64,000 nt of DNA from Limonium bicolor (GCA_023374045.1 CM041778.1:365278831-365342830); one strand, 5' to 3'; shown: positions 1-12,212, numbered from the stretch's first letter. Translations and numbers: made by a program. Notes: generated by a model not told the origin, from the sequence alone.

Positions 1-1989
1 TAGCTAGTATATATATGGCTATCGTTATCAAACAGGACAATACTACATACAATGTATGGTACGCTGTATGGAGTAGTACGTAGTACTATATATTGATCGC
101 GTTAGTTCAACACACAAATTGCCATTTAAGATTGAACAGAAGGTCCCCTCATTGATTTGGCAGTATTGTTAACCCATGCTTGTTTTGTTGGGACTACTCG
201 GATCTCTTGAGATCTATCAATTGAGAGAGGTTGTGATTATGTCTGTCCTTTAGTTTGGTCCCCCTCTCTAGGTATCACTTTAATTTAGACTGTATTTACG
301 TTTGCAAAACGAAACTTAATTAATCAGTCATGAGGTTATGAATGAATTGATTCCAGTCACAGACTTGTTGGAGTTAGATATAAGCTACTAATTTTCTTTA
401 AAACTTTATATTATGTTGTATTTTTTAAAAATTTATAAGAATATTTGACAAATTTTCAAAATTTTGGGGGGGCTAGAGCCCCCTAGCCCCCTCTCGGTCC
501 GCCACTGGATATAAGTGGAATGCAAAATGTCTATATATGAACGTACAAGTTCATTGAATTCACAGTTAATCATATTGTCAAAGAATAAACCTCATGTGAT
601 TACCTTTGGGTTTAATATCTACATCAATTTTACTAGGATTTTTGTTTCTCATCACCTACATCAAAGTTTTCCTTTCCTAAGCTAGATAATCACATCGCTA
701 ACTAGCTGATACAAATTATAATATTACTGGTTCCAAGAGTTATAGTTTACTGAATTATAATATAAAAAGTTCTTACTAATTATGTATCACGTTAATTTTA
801 ATTATTTATAATTTTGATAATTCACCTCCGTTTTCAACTATTAACTACAAAATAATTAGACCTATGATGTTTTAAAGCTTAAAACAGAGAGTTGTAGCTA
901 GTTAGCAGTTACTACTACTTTAAACTTGGTAGTGAATGTGAAAGTACACAGACACACAGTTACTTGACCAAAACTACTGCACATCAAGTGGTTAAATACA
1001 TCCTATATATGCAAGCAACAATGACATTACTACGTGTGAATGGTGACGTTGATCACGAGGAACAGATATGGTAATAGATGATGATATATATCCGTATGTT
1101 TGACAGCTGTCATAATAAAGTAGAGGAGATAGACACTAAAATTGATGATAATGTTACATTAGCATTTAAATGTAATGTTTGACTAAAGTAGAGGAGAAAT
1201 TATAGGACTGACACTGATATACATACATAAAAACTGGAGCCCACAAACAGACATAAATTGATAGCGGCTTTACAGGGATTTCCAGTTCCCACCCACACGT
1301 GCACAGCCCACAGGGGTAGGTGTAGAAGCAAATACAAGCACAAAACAAAACAAGATATACATTAAACAAGAAAAGAGAAACCCCACAAAGTTACTCCTTA
1401 CTAGTATTGAAAAAGAAAAAGAAAACAATATACTAATTTTATTCTAATTACATTAAATGTGTGTGCATTAATAATAGAATGTGCATGAGCAGGAAAATGG
1501 GACCTTTTTTACTCTTTAGCCGACAGATGTTGGGTTTTATTGGCACATCAAATGGGCATGCATCAGAGGTGACTCGGATATTGGATTATTCATTCACTCT
1601 TCCCCACCATCATTTCTTTAGTGGCCATTTCTTGACCTATTGCACAGTCACTAACTCACTTCCGCAGACCATGTTCAGCATGCATGGTCTCTTTGTTCTT
1701 TGTTCTAACTTTTTTGTTTTATGTTCTCATCTGTATATATAGCACTAGTTGAGGAGAACAATGTTAGAAAATTTGCGGATATAAACAAAATGTCGCAAAG
1801 GGAAAGTAATCATAATTAGCTGAATTATTCTATAACATCATCAATAAATTTAGAATCAAATTTGTTTGTTTTAATAAATAGTAGTTCATCGAATTCTGTT
1901 TATTTTATAAATACTAGTTAGCTCTTTTAGTGTGGAATTTACGTGTCCAGATTAGGCCTTTTTGCTTGCAAAATCCAAAAGCTCTTATT
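1..1989. other. AT-rich intergenic DNA, no gene recognised
   Basis: No reading frame here resembles a known protein. The few frames of 60-90 codons are low-complexity and lack domain motifs. Around 466-507 a G-run followed by alternating GCCCCC/GGGGGC blocks ends in CCGCCACTGG. That resembles the decayed end of a dispersed plant repeat, but no partner end was found and it is left unclassified. Confidence 0.5.
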
Positions 1990-2278
1990 AGTATACATAT
2001 GTAATAGTATGTACTGGTTTATGTACTTGTAACATGTATTTAGGACATATATAAGTGTACGTTTCTAGCATGTATAGGATATATAATCTTGATACTTTAT
2101 AGATACTCTCGGTCATATTGACCGTATACTAGGCTAGACATATATACACTGTCGCAGAGATACATTTTAGTTTTTGCTTTTCTCTGTAAACAAGAATGAC
2201 CGAGAGTGCAGTCTTCTTCCTACCTTTACAATTCTGAAATAATAAGTGAGTTCTTTCCAGATTCGTCAACAATTGACA
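1990..2278 (+). repeat. 5' LTR of copia-1
   Basis: Positions 1990-2210 match 15824-16060 with scattered differences, sharing blocks around ATATAAGTGTA, TAGGCTAGACATATATACACTG and GAGTGCAG. The first base is A where the 3' copy has the canonical T of TG. The LTR must reach about 2278 because the primer-binding site starts at 2279. The last 65 or so bases have no counterpart after the 3' LTR. Confidence 0.8.
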
Positions 2279-2290
2279 TGGTATTAAAGC
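2279..2290 (+). promoter_or_regulatory. Primer-binding site of copia-1 (tRNA-Met type)
   Basis: TGGTATTAAAGC directly follows the LTR. It differs by two bases from TGGTATCAGAGC, the usual plant copia site complementary to the 3' end of initiator tRNA-Met. Confidence 0.75.
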
Positions 2291-2369
2291 ACCATTGTTC
2301 AATCTACTGAAAATGAGAGATAAGGAGAAAGAAAAAGCTTATGTTTCTAGCTAAGGAAAGGCAGCAACA

Positions 2370-3250
2370 CCGGCGACCACAATTGACCAGAACGATCCAC
2401 TGTATGTTGCAGCAACTGAGCAAACCGGATAGGCGTTAGCCCCCAAATTCACAGGGGAAGGTTTTCTTGGGTGGAAATGAACTATGCAGCAAGCGAGCGC
2501 CAAGAACAAAATCGACTTCGTAGACGGAAGCATTCTTCACCCCGATGCGTAAGATCTGGTACGAACCGAGGCATGGAAACAAGCAAGGTATCCTTGGTCG
2601 TCACCTGGATCAATTTTCTCGCAAGCACCCAACATCGCTAGGAGTATGATGTATACTGAAGACCCTAAACAAATCTGGACTTGGTTATGCAAATGATTTG
2701 AAAAGAAAAACATACTACACAACGTCAAGAATCAAATCGCTAACCTAAGGTAAGGGGAGGACTCCATCACCGATTGTTCCTGAAATCGAGGAAGCTTTGG
2801 GTGAATATGACTTGGAGAGACCTTATGAGACTTGCGAATGCTGCATCGTGCAAATCGCAGAAAAACCGGAGGAAACGATTCATTTCTTGATAGGCTTAAA
2901 CAAGTCGAAGTCTCATCTTCGCTACAGATTCTGGCTGCAAGTGATTTGCTCGGCCTTGAAGAAATTTTCTCAGTATTGGTTTAAGAAGAGAAAACCAGAG
3001 AGGCGATGAACCTGAAGGAAGAAGATGAACAAACCCTAGCCTTGGCAGGGAAAGAAGAATTGATAGTTTTCTACAAAGTCGAAGAACAATACGAGCTCAT
3101 CCGGCTTTAATATGGCACCCAAGAAACCATTTAACAAGAACCCTAATTCGACCAGAAGGGATTTACCAAAATGTACTAACTACGGTAAGCTTGGAGATTC
3201 ACGCATAGAGTGTTAGTGGCTAGTTGGATTTCCAACGAATGATTCAAAGC
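2370..3250 (+). pseudogene. copia-1 gag remnant
   Basis: Read across frames, this stretch carries a plant copia Gag (Retrotran_gag_3/UBN2 type): an N-terminal NDPLYV-like motif near 2390, an FTGEGFLGWK-like motif near 2450, a DPKQIWTWL-like motif near 2660, and an EQTLALAG helix near 3030. A zinc knuckle near 3174-3215 is degenerate (CTNYGKLGDSRIEC: the second Cys and the His are lost). Gag would form the virus-like particle. Several stops and frameshifts make it non-functional. Confidence 0.75.
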
Positions 3251-3359
3251 AGCCCAGAGAGATGCACGCTGGATCCATTGTTAGTGAGCAAGGAAAAACA
3301 CCCTCTAGGGTAGGCGACAACAATTTGGAATCAGTGGTGAAAGGTTTCACATTAGATCA

Positions 3360-4538
3360 CACTAGTACAAAAAACACCTATTTCGGCGCCCCTATTTCGG
3401 TGGTTGTAAAAACAACCGCTGAAATAGGTGCCTTATTTTAGACATAGAATTTTCAGGAGCCCATTTTCCCGGGGTTTTTTTAAAAAAAATTGTACCACGG
3501 CAAAGTTTCAGCCTATTTCGGCGGTTCCTAGCTATGAGAACCGCCGAAATAGTACCTTTTTTTAGACGTAAATTTTTCAGAAGCCTATTTTCGGTTTTTT
3601 TTTCAAATTTTCAGATGGCGGGAAAATTTACTCTATTTCGGCGATTGTTAGTAAAACCGCCGAAATAGACTTTATTTCATTTTATATACCACAACTGCTT
3701 TGCATCCTCTTCTCTTACAATAATTTTGCAACTCTCACTGGCGAATCGCTCCTCTCTACGTCTTGCTTACCAGATTGAAGACGGGGTTGAAATAGTTCAT
3801 TCTAGAACCGGTAATATGCTTGAACTTATATTTTTCTCTTTGTTTTTCCTGTGCATCTCTTCATTCTCTTCTGTGTCTGCTCCTATGTAGTTAAGTCACT
3901 GGAATTGCTGCATCTCACTCACCAGATTGAATACGGGGCTGAAGCAATTCATTCTGTAACTGGTAATATACTTAAAACTTATCATTTTTTCTTAGGAGAA
4001 CAAGAAACATACATGTTCTGTGCCTTTTTTTCTCTTCTTTTTGTTTGTGTCTCTTTATTCTCTTCTTGTGTTTGTGCCATTACTATCTCTTCACTCATGG
4101 TAGTTTGTAAGGCGAACAAAAGCATACATGCTCTGCACTGTTATTCATTCTCTTGCATTTGCGCCTCTACGAAGATGCATCACTGGAAATGCTGCATCTC
4201 GGTCCCGAGAAAGAAGACGAGGTAGGTAATTTTTTTATTTTTTTAAAAAATACCTATGACGGCAGTTGTTAGCTAGGAACCGCCGCCATAGGTGTGTTTT
4301 TTTTAAAAAAAACAATCACCTATAGCGGCGGTTGTTAGTTAGGAACCACCGCCATAGGTGTGTTTTTTAAAAACAACCACCTATGGCGGCGGTTGTTAGC
4401 TAGGAACCGCCGCCATAGGTGCTCTATTTCGGCGGTTGTATAACCGCCGAAATAGGGTCTCAACTCTATTTCGGCGGTTCTAGAACCACCGAAATAGACC
4501 GTTTACAACCGCCGAAATAGGCCCTTTTTGTACTAGTG
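3360..4538. mobile_element. Non-autonomous CACTA (En/Spm) DNA transposon
   Basis: The element begins CACTAGTACAAAAA and ends with the exact inverse TTTTTGTACTAGTG. It is flanked by a 3-bp TSD, TCA at 3357-3359 and 4539-4541. Both subterminal regions are packed with inverted pairs of CTATTTCGGCGGTT and CCTATGGCGGCGGTT, typical of CACTA subterminal transposase-binding repeats. Its 1179 bp hold no transposase, only an imperfect tandem duplication of about 150 bp (units near 3770 and 3921). It would depend on an enzyme supplied elsewhere. It sits in copia-1 between gag and protease. Confidence 0.93.
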
Positions 4539-4559
4539 TCAATAACAACAATTGGTTGT

Positions 4560-4865
4560 TTTTCTCTAACAACAAAAAGATCCTGGTGGTGTGACCAAGC
4601 AGCCCAATTTTGGAGATTTCTCAGGTATCATTGGAACCACTATAAATCTTTTTCCTTGTCTGACTTAGAATTCAAATTTTGTGTACATAAACTGCAAACC
4701 CTGTGGCTTATGGACTTGGGTGCTACAGAGCACATTAGCGGTAATAAGAATCTGCTCTTTGACTGTGAATTGCTAAGTGACATAAAGGAAATAACTTTTC
4801 CTGATGGCAACAAGAAGCTTGTAAATTACATTGGAAAACTGAAAACTAATGTCATGATTTATTAG
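4560..4865 (+). pseudogene. copia-1 aspartic protease remnant
   Basis: Contains LWLMDLGATEHISG at about 4690-4740, matching the copia protease motif WILDSGATDHI, with the Ser of D-S-G-A-T changed to Leu. It is followed by a FPDGNKK segment as in the family. Protease would cleave the Gag-Pol polyprotein. The frame ends at a stop at 4863-4865 and the Ser change probably removes activity. Confidence 0.8.
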
Positions 4866-5059
4866 AAAACGTTACGCATGCTGCAACCTTCATGTTTAAT
4901 ATTTTCTTTCTGGCCTGATTGAGTGAAGAACTAAATGTATCTGTTGTGTTCAATCGACATTGTTGTGCATTGCAAGACTCTAAGAAGGGTCTCTACCAAG
5001 AAATTGGAAAGCATGTTTTATCGATTGTACCTTATCAACATGAGTGTCTCGAGTGATTT

Positions 5060-6350
5060 TGATCTTAGAAATAAGCATGCTCCTGGTGTCTGTATGAACA
5101 TTGTGCACATTCCTTTAGGTCCAATGAATCGAATGATTTCTTTTATGGCATAATAGACTAGGCCATATGCCTCTGATGAAAATGAACAAAATCATGAACA
5201 TTCAGGTTCCCAAACACTTGAAAGACACCATCTTACCTTGTGCCATCTGTTAGGCTAAAGGAAAATGTTATAAATTCCCTACATCCACTATTAAAACATT
5301 GAAACCCTTCAACCTAATACACATAGACACTTGTGGACCCATGAGGACCCAAACCATAAACGGTTATAGGTACTTTCTAACAATTATAGATTACCACACC
5401 AGAGTTACATGGGTCACCCTTCTAAAACAAAATCTGATGCCACATAAAACATTAAAAACTTTGTTAATCTGGTTGAGAGACAAATGGAAAAATCTGTATA
5501 GTAATCAGAAGTGACAACGGCAAAGAGTTAGGAAAATCCTATGAAGGAATAGAATTCTACTCCCAAAAGGGCATTATCCACCAGACCACGTGCCTTCACA
5601 CTCCCCAACAAAATGGGGTAGTTGAGAGGAAACAAGGTCATCTTATTGAAATAGCCCGAGCTTTGTTATTTCAATCAGGATTAGATAATGAGCTTTGGGG
5701 TTACTACGTTGAGCATGCAGCATATTTAATAAATCAAATACCCAGTGAACCCATACGCAATCAAACCTCATATGAGAATTTGAATGGGACTAAACCTGAT
5801 TACAATGAAATAAAAAGCTTTAGTTGTTTGTGCTACATAACCAACGTTGACCCTCATAGAGGAAAATTGGACCCTAGATCCTCTACATGTGTCTACATTG
5901 GAAATTGTAAAAACATGAAAGGATATAAAGTCCAAACCTTGGAGGAAAGAAAGATCAAAATCACTCAGGATCTAACCTTCTTTGAGAAAATCTTCCCTTT
6001 GATTGACAGTGAATGGAAAAATACCCTTCACAATGGTCAACATGGCATTGACATTTTCCCTCTTCCTTTTCTCACTTTGGAAGATGATTCTTGCACCTCT
6101 CGTCATTTTGAATAAGAGAAGAGTCACCTTCCCAGAATATGAGACTAGAACCAGACACAAATAGTGAAGAACATGAAAACATTCCTCCTGAAACCCACAC
6201 TGAACAAGCTGCAGAAATCTTACCCATTAAGAGATTCGCTAGACAACACAATTTTCCATCCAAATACAATGACTACATTTGTTCCATATGTAGATCATAA
6301 ATATTTATATTCTACCATTTTGATTCAAAGACTAGAATGTCTAGACACTG
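5060..6350 (+). pseudogene. copia-1 GAG-pre-integrase and integrase remnant
   Basis: An LWHNRLGHMP motif (GAG-pre-integrase) lies near 5151-5175. The integrase core follows with HIDTCGPM (first catalytic Asp) near 5320, SDNGKE (second Asp) near 5510, and NGVVERKQ (catalytic Glu) near 5612. A LINQIPSE...[11 protein letters not shown] segment and the linker ending in PSKYNDYIC near 6280 come next. Two or more frameshifts or stops (for example 5512-5514 and after 6112) interrupt it. The protein would insert the cDNA into the host genome. The Athila element then interrupts the frame at 6488. Confidence 0.87.
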
Positions 6351-6487
6351 ACTTTTAAAACCAGCCCATTGTTAACACTCTAACTGACCACATACCTATC
6401 TCAACCATTCTCTCTTGTTCTCTCCGCAGGATACAAATAAGATTATAAACCACATCAACAATCTCAACGAACTTCCAAATTACAAGG

Positions 6488-8245
6488 TGTTGGCCAAAAA
6501 TACATAATGAATATATATATATATACTTATGGGCAAAGAAAAGGCAAGTGCACCTAGTCGATGTAGTACAACAAGTGTCGTCCACAGAGAATTGGTTCAA
6601 TATCCTAGTCTCGGTATTTAATAAAACAGCAAATAGGGGGTTTAGCCGGAGGCAAGCTTGATTATTTTAGGATCAGTGCAAAAATAATAAATACAGTAAA
6701 GTAAGGTGAATTAATTGATATGGATGGAAAAGGTATCCTAGGATAGCAGGGGAATCGCCTAAATTACTTAAACAAATTTATAACCATGTCTCAATTATTT
6801 ATTGTCTATTGGAGTTAATAAGGGTAAGTTACGAACTCTTAATGATAGCCTCAGTACTTTCATACTCAATCCGGAGTGTAAATACCAAGGTTTATTCCTT
6901 TGTGGTACTATTGACTATCTCAAAATCATATGTTGATAGTTACCATAAAAATACAGTAGTTTGTCGCGTAAAGCATTTAACAATATTTATTGAAAGGAAT
7001 AAAAACAAGTATAATAAATGAGACATGTAATAAATATTTATTTAAGCAATATTAGGGTCAAGCCCCATCCTAGGATCCAAATAAAAATTACTTAGCCATT
7101 GACAGAAATAAAAACAGAGTAAAGATAGACATTAAAACAGAGTAAAGTTTGAGGAAAGAAAGAACTCTATTTTTGGGAGAGTTGTTTCGCTTCCGGGCTT
7201 GTCTCCATGATTATGTCGACCTCAAAATGATGATAAACAGGTAGAACGAAGAAAAATGAACAAACAGGCACAAGTTGATCCTGTCGGGTAGGGTCTACGC
7301 GGACACAAATCCGGACACGGCCTGGTTTTGTGCAGATCATCTTCTTCATCTGGTTTTCTGGAAAATGGAAGAGTTAGGCTTATTTGGTGATGGTGATGGA
7401 AATGAAGTGGAGATGTGTGGTATATGGATGGAGAATGGAATTTGGATGGAGGGAGAGTGAATTTTGATGAGCGTTGTGTGATCAGATGATGGGAATTGAT
7501 GAAGAATGAGCGTGGGTTTTATAGGAGAAAAGGAGGGGAAGAGGACAAAGTTTATTGCAGGCGTGGGTGAAGAAAATAAGGGATGCGGCGCCTGATATGT
7601 TTGATGTAGTAGATAGATATGTTTGTAGGCGCCGTAATTGAGGAAAAACAGCGAAGGCGGTGCAGATCTATCAGTCGCGTGATTTCTGGATTCGGCGCAG
7701 TCATTTACACGTGTCCGGATTTGTGTCCGGATAGGGCCCATCCGGACGTGTCATGTCCGAGTTTGTGTCCGCGTAAGGACACAAATGTCCTGGCGAGAGT
7801 TTGTACGTGTCCGAGTTTGTGTCCGGATTTGGCCCATCCGGACGTGAGACGTCCGAGTTTCTGTCCGCGTAAGGACACAGATGTACTTTAGAGTTGTCCG
7901 GGTAGGGGCTACGCGGACACAAATCCGGACAAAACCTGTCCGGGTAGGGTCTACGCGGACACAAATCCGGACACATGTATTTCGTCTTATCTTGTTCTGC
8001 AAACTTCGACAGGCTCCAGATTCTTCGTTTGAGCTCTGTTTTTAGATCTGTTTGCGCCTATGCGTTCGTCTCTTCGTCTACTTTGCTCCTAGCTTGGTTT
8101 TCCTCATGTTTAACCAATAAACTGTAAGATAACCAATAAAACATAAACTAGAGGAAAACTAACCAAAGTGGAGAAATGAGCAAGAAAAGTGCTAATATAA
8201 CATATGAAATACACCCTTAAATCATGCTCATTTGGACACTTATCA
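6488..8245 (-). repeat. 3' LTR (element orientation) of the Athila element
   Basis: Matches 12468-14233 along its full length with small indels. Begins TGTTGGCCAAAAATACATA and ends GGACACTTATCA. It contains the hairpin-rich block at 7690-7976. Apparent reading frames inside it are by-products of those repeats. Confidence 0.92.
7690..7976. repeat. GC-rich hairpin array in the Athila LTR
   Basis: Dense direct and inverted copies of GTCCGGATTTGTGTCCGG-like units, including TCCGGATAGGGCCCATCCGGA and two successive copies of a unit made of GTCCGGGTAGGG, CTACGCGGACAC and AAATCCGGACA. A related stretch lies at 7286-7320. Units are 35-40 bp and can form stems. The other LTR has the same array at 13695-13975. 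Confidence 0.85.
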
Positions 8246-9611
8246 CACCCCACACTTACCTTTTTGCTTGTCCTCAAGCAAAACCATGTACCCAAACAAG
8301 TAGGGAATGCTCAATACTAACAAATATTATTATGAAGGGTAGGATAAGGAGGTGAACAATACGACTTAAACTTTTTGAGGAGTGTGAACCATCACCTACT
8401 GGTGGCATAGGTGTGCTCAGGGTAAAAATAAAAATAGAGTTTCGGGGTATGATCCGGAGTGCTTCAATGCTTCTCAGTTTAGGTGACTTTGAGAACTTTT
8501 ACCATGGCCAACTTCTCTCAAGAATGGGCATTGAGGAGAAAACAAAAGGAAAAATAGATTTATGCATTTGTTTCACTTTTGCATAAGAGATGAGAAGATA
8601 ATATTAGGCATCAAGCCTTTGTATTTAAGAACACTCAACTCTCATTTGTTGGTTACCAATGGTGTCTCGCAAGTCCCTTGTTTTTTTTTTTTGACAGAGA
8701 AGCACCCCTTAGCAATCCCTAAGAGAGAAGACAGAAAAACCCCTGAGCATAAAAATCCAACCATTTCAGATCATTTGGTCACACCGCATAAAAACGCTCC
8801 TCAAAAGTAATCAAAATGAAAAATTTCATTTATCCCACAATTCATAATAGTATTTGTTTAAAGAGAACAACCCACATATAAAGGGTCCACGATTTTGAAT
8901 TTGGACAAACGCAAGATAAGCAGAGAGATTAAGCATTTTAAGCAATGTGTCAATCAAGAGAGACTTAAGACGAGCGACAGAGAAGTGAGTCCTCCCCCAC
9001 ACTTAGACTGGAGCAATGTCCTCATTGCGTAGGAAGAATTAAATTAACGAGGGCATGCAATCTACCAGAGTACCTCACACAATGCAAAGCAGTAGGGAGT
9101 ATGTAAAAATTTGAAGTGCAAAGCAAAGAGAGTGTACTCCCCAGAGTTCGCAGAGTGTTAAGCAGAGCTCCCCCACACTTGAGTTCAGCTGTAGAATGAC
9201 GTAATATGTTCCTGGAAAGAATATTCTATACAGCCAGAAGAACTCAAGTGAAATTAAAACTCACCATATTTATTTAAAGGGGGAATAAACACATAGAGTG
9301 AAAACTGAATAAAATAGAAGTACTGTAAAATGATAGATAGTGGGAGAACTTCCCCCATACTCGATGTTTAACCTCAGAGTAGCGGAGCTCGGTAGTGGTG
9401 TGGACACGAAGTTGCACCTGCATAAGATACTAAAGGCAGCCAAACCAATACCGGGGCTAACAGTGAAATAAATGAGCATTTTTTTTAAAACAAATATAAA
9501 AATATTGAAATAGACTGTAATAGAAAGCAAAAATGATAGAAATTCGGGTTGCCTCCCGAAAAAGCTGCCCTTCTTTTTAAGGTCTGTGGCTAGACCGTAG
9601 TAGGGGTTAGA
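8246..9611 (-). other. Athila 3' non-coding region with polypurine tracts; pol absent
   Basis: Beside the left LTR lies the polypurine tract, AAGTGTGGGGTG on the minus strand (8246-8257), preceded by the Athila/Tat-typical TTGAGGACAAGCAAAAAGG. Further minus-strand copies of AAGTGTGGGGGA occur at 8993-9004 and 9169-9180, with a weaker one at 9351-9360. No RT, RNase H or integrase motif was found in any frame. The rest is AT-rich and non-coding. Confidence 0.75.
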
Positions 9612-10429
9612 TCAAACCTGGGGGTGGTTATGAGGAGGAGATCCAAAGCATGACTCGAAGGCATTTTTGAGTTTCCACCTGGATGCATGTTTACTTTCTT
9701 GTCCCGTTTTCTCAGGGATTGGTGGTGGTGTCTCTGTAATGGACATTCCGTCGGGAAGGGTGACAAAGAGAAGTGGGGAAGATGGTGATTGTGTGTCCTT
9801 CACAAGCTTGAGATCCTTGGAGTTTTTCTGGAGTCCTTCCTGATGGATATACCAGCTGTTCATTATAAGCTTGAAGGGTGATTGTCCCCGGGCCACCATA
9901 ACGTGCGCATCGGCTGTGGCAAGGAAAGGTCGTCCAAGGATGAGAGGTGTAGTGGAGTTCTCTTCGATGTCCAAAATGACAAAATCGCATGGGAAGTATA
10001 AGTGTTCCACTTTAATGATAACATCCTCCACCACTCCGCTTGGGTAAGCTACCGAACCATCCGCCAGTTGAAGGGTCATCTTGGTCTTTTTCATTTCTCC
10101 AATTCCCAGCTTTTTGAAAGTGGAGAGGGGCATCAAATTTATGGAGGCACCCAGATCGCATAGGGAGTATGGAAAGGAGGTGCTACCAATTGTGACTGGA
10201 ATGGTGAAGCTGCCTGGATCATTGCATTTCGAAGGTAGTGGTTGTTTCAGAATAGCTGAGCAAGCTTCATTGAGTGGTACGGTACCGACTTCGACCAATT
10301 TTGTTTTTTGGAGATAAGGTGCTTGAGAAATTTTGCGTAGTTTGGCATTTTGGCAATGAGGTCTACAAATGGTATGTTGACATTTAATTGTTTCAGCACT
10401 GCCAGAAACTTCCCATATTCAGTATCCAA
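9612..10429 (-). pseudogene. Athila retropepsin-like protease
   Basis: Reading leftwards: an NVNIPFVDLIAKMPNYAKF segment typical of the Athila Gag-protease linker, then KDPGSFTIP-like and CDLGASINLMP (the catalytic D-x-G-A-S), PSGVVEDVIIKV, DFVILDIEE and LILGRPFLATADA (the C-terminal ILGRPFL flap/helix motif). D-L-G-A-S, rather than D-S-G-A, is normal for this lineage. The frame is shifted near 10300, separating linker from protease. It would process Gag. The stop at 9612-9614 is followed by no pol. Confidence 0.87.
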
Positions 10430-10604
10430 TTTCTGCTTTTGGAGTCGGTTGGGAAATGGTAGAGGCGGTTCTTGTGGAGAAGGTTTTGGAGCTGGGAATG
10501 TGAGAATGCTGGGAGATGTCTTTTCTATGGAACCTCAACTCTTTCTTCATTATCCTCTTGGGATTCTTCTGACCTTTGTGGGATGTGAATCTCGTTGGTT
10601 TTTC

Positions 10605-12212
10605 TACCTTCTCAAGGTTATCGCCTTAACCTCTTCATCTTCTAAATCGAGCTTTTCATTTTCATAGCTGGCCACCAACTCCTTAAGGTAGGTCTTCTCG
10701 GACTGAATGCGATTTTTATAGATTGTGGCGGAGGTTTCCAGTTCAGCTATATTCCCTTTGGATGTTTCGATTGCTATTACCCACTCTTGAAGGGAAGGGT
10801 GAAGTTCTGGAACCTCAACTGTTTTGGCCACCTCCATCTTTTCTTCCTTGTGTTCCTTCACATAGATGCATTTGGCTTGCTCTTTTGGATTTGGCTTCGG
10901 TTGGCTTGGGAAAGTCCCTGGCGGTCTTTGAGCAAGTTGTTCTGCGATTTGATTGAATTGACCTTCGATTTTTTGGTTGAAAGCTTCTTGCGCATAGAGC
11001 TGGCTTTGAGTCATAGACATGAATCCCTTCATCATCTCTTTGAGTTCCGTTTGGATCAACGGGGGATGAGGACGGTTGTTGGTGAATACCTGGAGGGGCA
11101 CCTTGTGCTCTATAACCCATATTTGCATTTGGTTGGGGTCTATAACCTTGTGTTGAGTTGGAAGTATTACCCCCTCCTTGGGTTTGATCATTGTTTCTCC
11201 ATGAGAAATTTGGATGATTTCTCCACGGGGCGTTGTTGTTGTTGTAGTTGTAGTTGTAATTGGGGTGGTTACCAATGTAATTGATGTCTTCTTGTTGTTG
11301 GATGTTGTTTCTTCCTTCACACAGATGGGTATCGTGAGGACCTGCGCAGATAGCACACCCTTCTGAAGTGGAAGATGAAGATGCTATTGATTTGGTGGTT
11401 TCTTTTTGAGCTATAGCAATCTTTTCGACCATTTTTGCGAGAGATGACAGTTGTGCTGAGAGATGATCGGTGGGCTCTACGTGGAGTAGACCTGCTGCTC
11501 TCGGAGCTCTGCCCTTGTTTCTTGACCATTGTCGTGTGTTGCTAGTCATGATTTCAAGAAGTTCCATTCCTTCTTGAGGAGACTTGGTCATAAAACTACC
11601 TCCAGCTGAAGAGTTTACCAAGAGTCTGTTGGAGTCATCCAACCCGTTGAAGAAGGATAGGCAGAGGGACTGGTCATCTAACCCATGGTGGGAGCAGTTC
11701 ATCAACATCTCTTTGAATCTGTCCCACGCATCATACAGAGTCTCCCCTGGTTCTTGAGTGAAGGTGTTGATCTCTCCGATGAGTTGTCTTGTTCTGCTTG
11801 TGGGGTAATATTTGGCAAGAAATTTCTTGGCCATTTGTGCCCATGTTCGGATTGAGCTTGAAGGGAGGCTTCTATACCATTTTGATGCTGTTTCGGACAA
11901 TGAATGAGGAAACAGTTGTAATCTAATTCTTTCATTGATGGTACCTGTTTTTCCAAATGAATTGCAGAAGTCGAGGAACGAGCTCAGGTGATTGGGAGCA
12001 TCGTCTGGGTTTGAACCACTGAATTTTCCCAAATCACGGACTGCTGTGATGAAGTGGGTCTTGAAAGTCCATTGTGCCGCTTGTGCCGGTGTCAATTCTG
12101 GTAGAATTATGGCTGAAGCTCTTCCTTCAGTGTCTGGTTGGTGGTAATCAGAGAGGGAGCGTTGTTGTTGATTTTCGTGATCCATCTCATCTATGACTTG
12201 GTTATCGCCCAT
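10605..12212 (-). pseudogene. Athila Gag with an unusual in-frame insert
   Basis: The start at 12212 (MGDNQVIDE...) precedes a full Athila Gag core: FLDFCNSFGKTGTI, IRLQLFPHSLSETASKWYRS, FLAKYYPTSRTRQ, GETLYDAWDRFKEML, LCLSFFNGL and SPQEGMELLEIM. A CxxC...H region and an Asn/Tyr/Gly-rich linker follow. Near 11050 the frame shifts; the second frame continues through NPKEQAK (near 10871) to AITLRR* (10604-10624), the usual NPKEQ-K-AITLRSGK junction. Between QAK and AITLRR lie about 82 extra in-frame codons (10625-10870), Glu/Lys-rich and coiled-coil-like, which I do not recognise. It would form the capsid. Confidence 0.85.

Noticed and set aside
1166..1742. Open frames of 67 and 93 codons in the left AT-rich region
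   Set aside because: Low-complexity, Cys/Phe-rich translations without family motifs or supporting signals; length expected by chance.
7346..8002. Several overlapping frames of 80-130 codons in the Athila LTR encoding Cys/Pro/Arg-rich repeats
   Set aside because: They arise on both strands from the hairpin repeat array; the same in the other LTR at 13311-14131.
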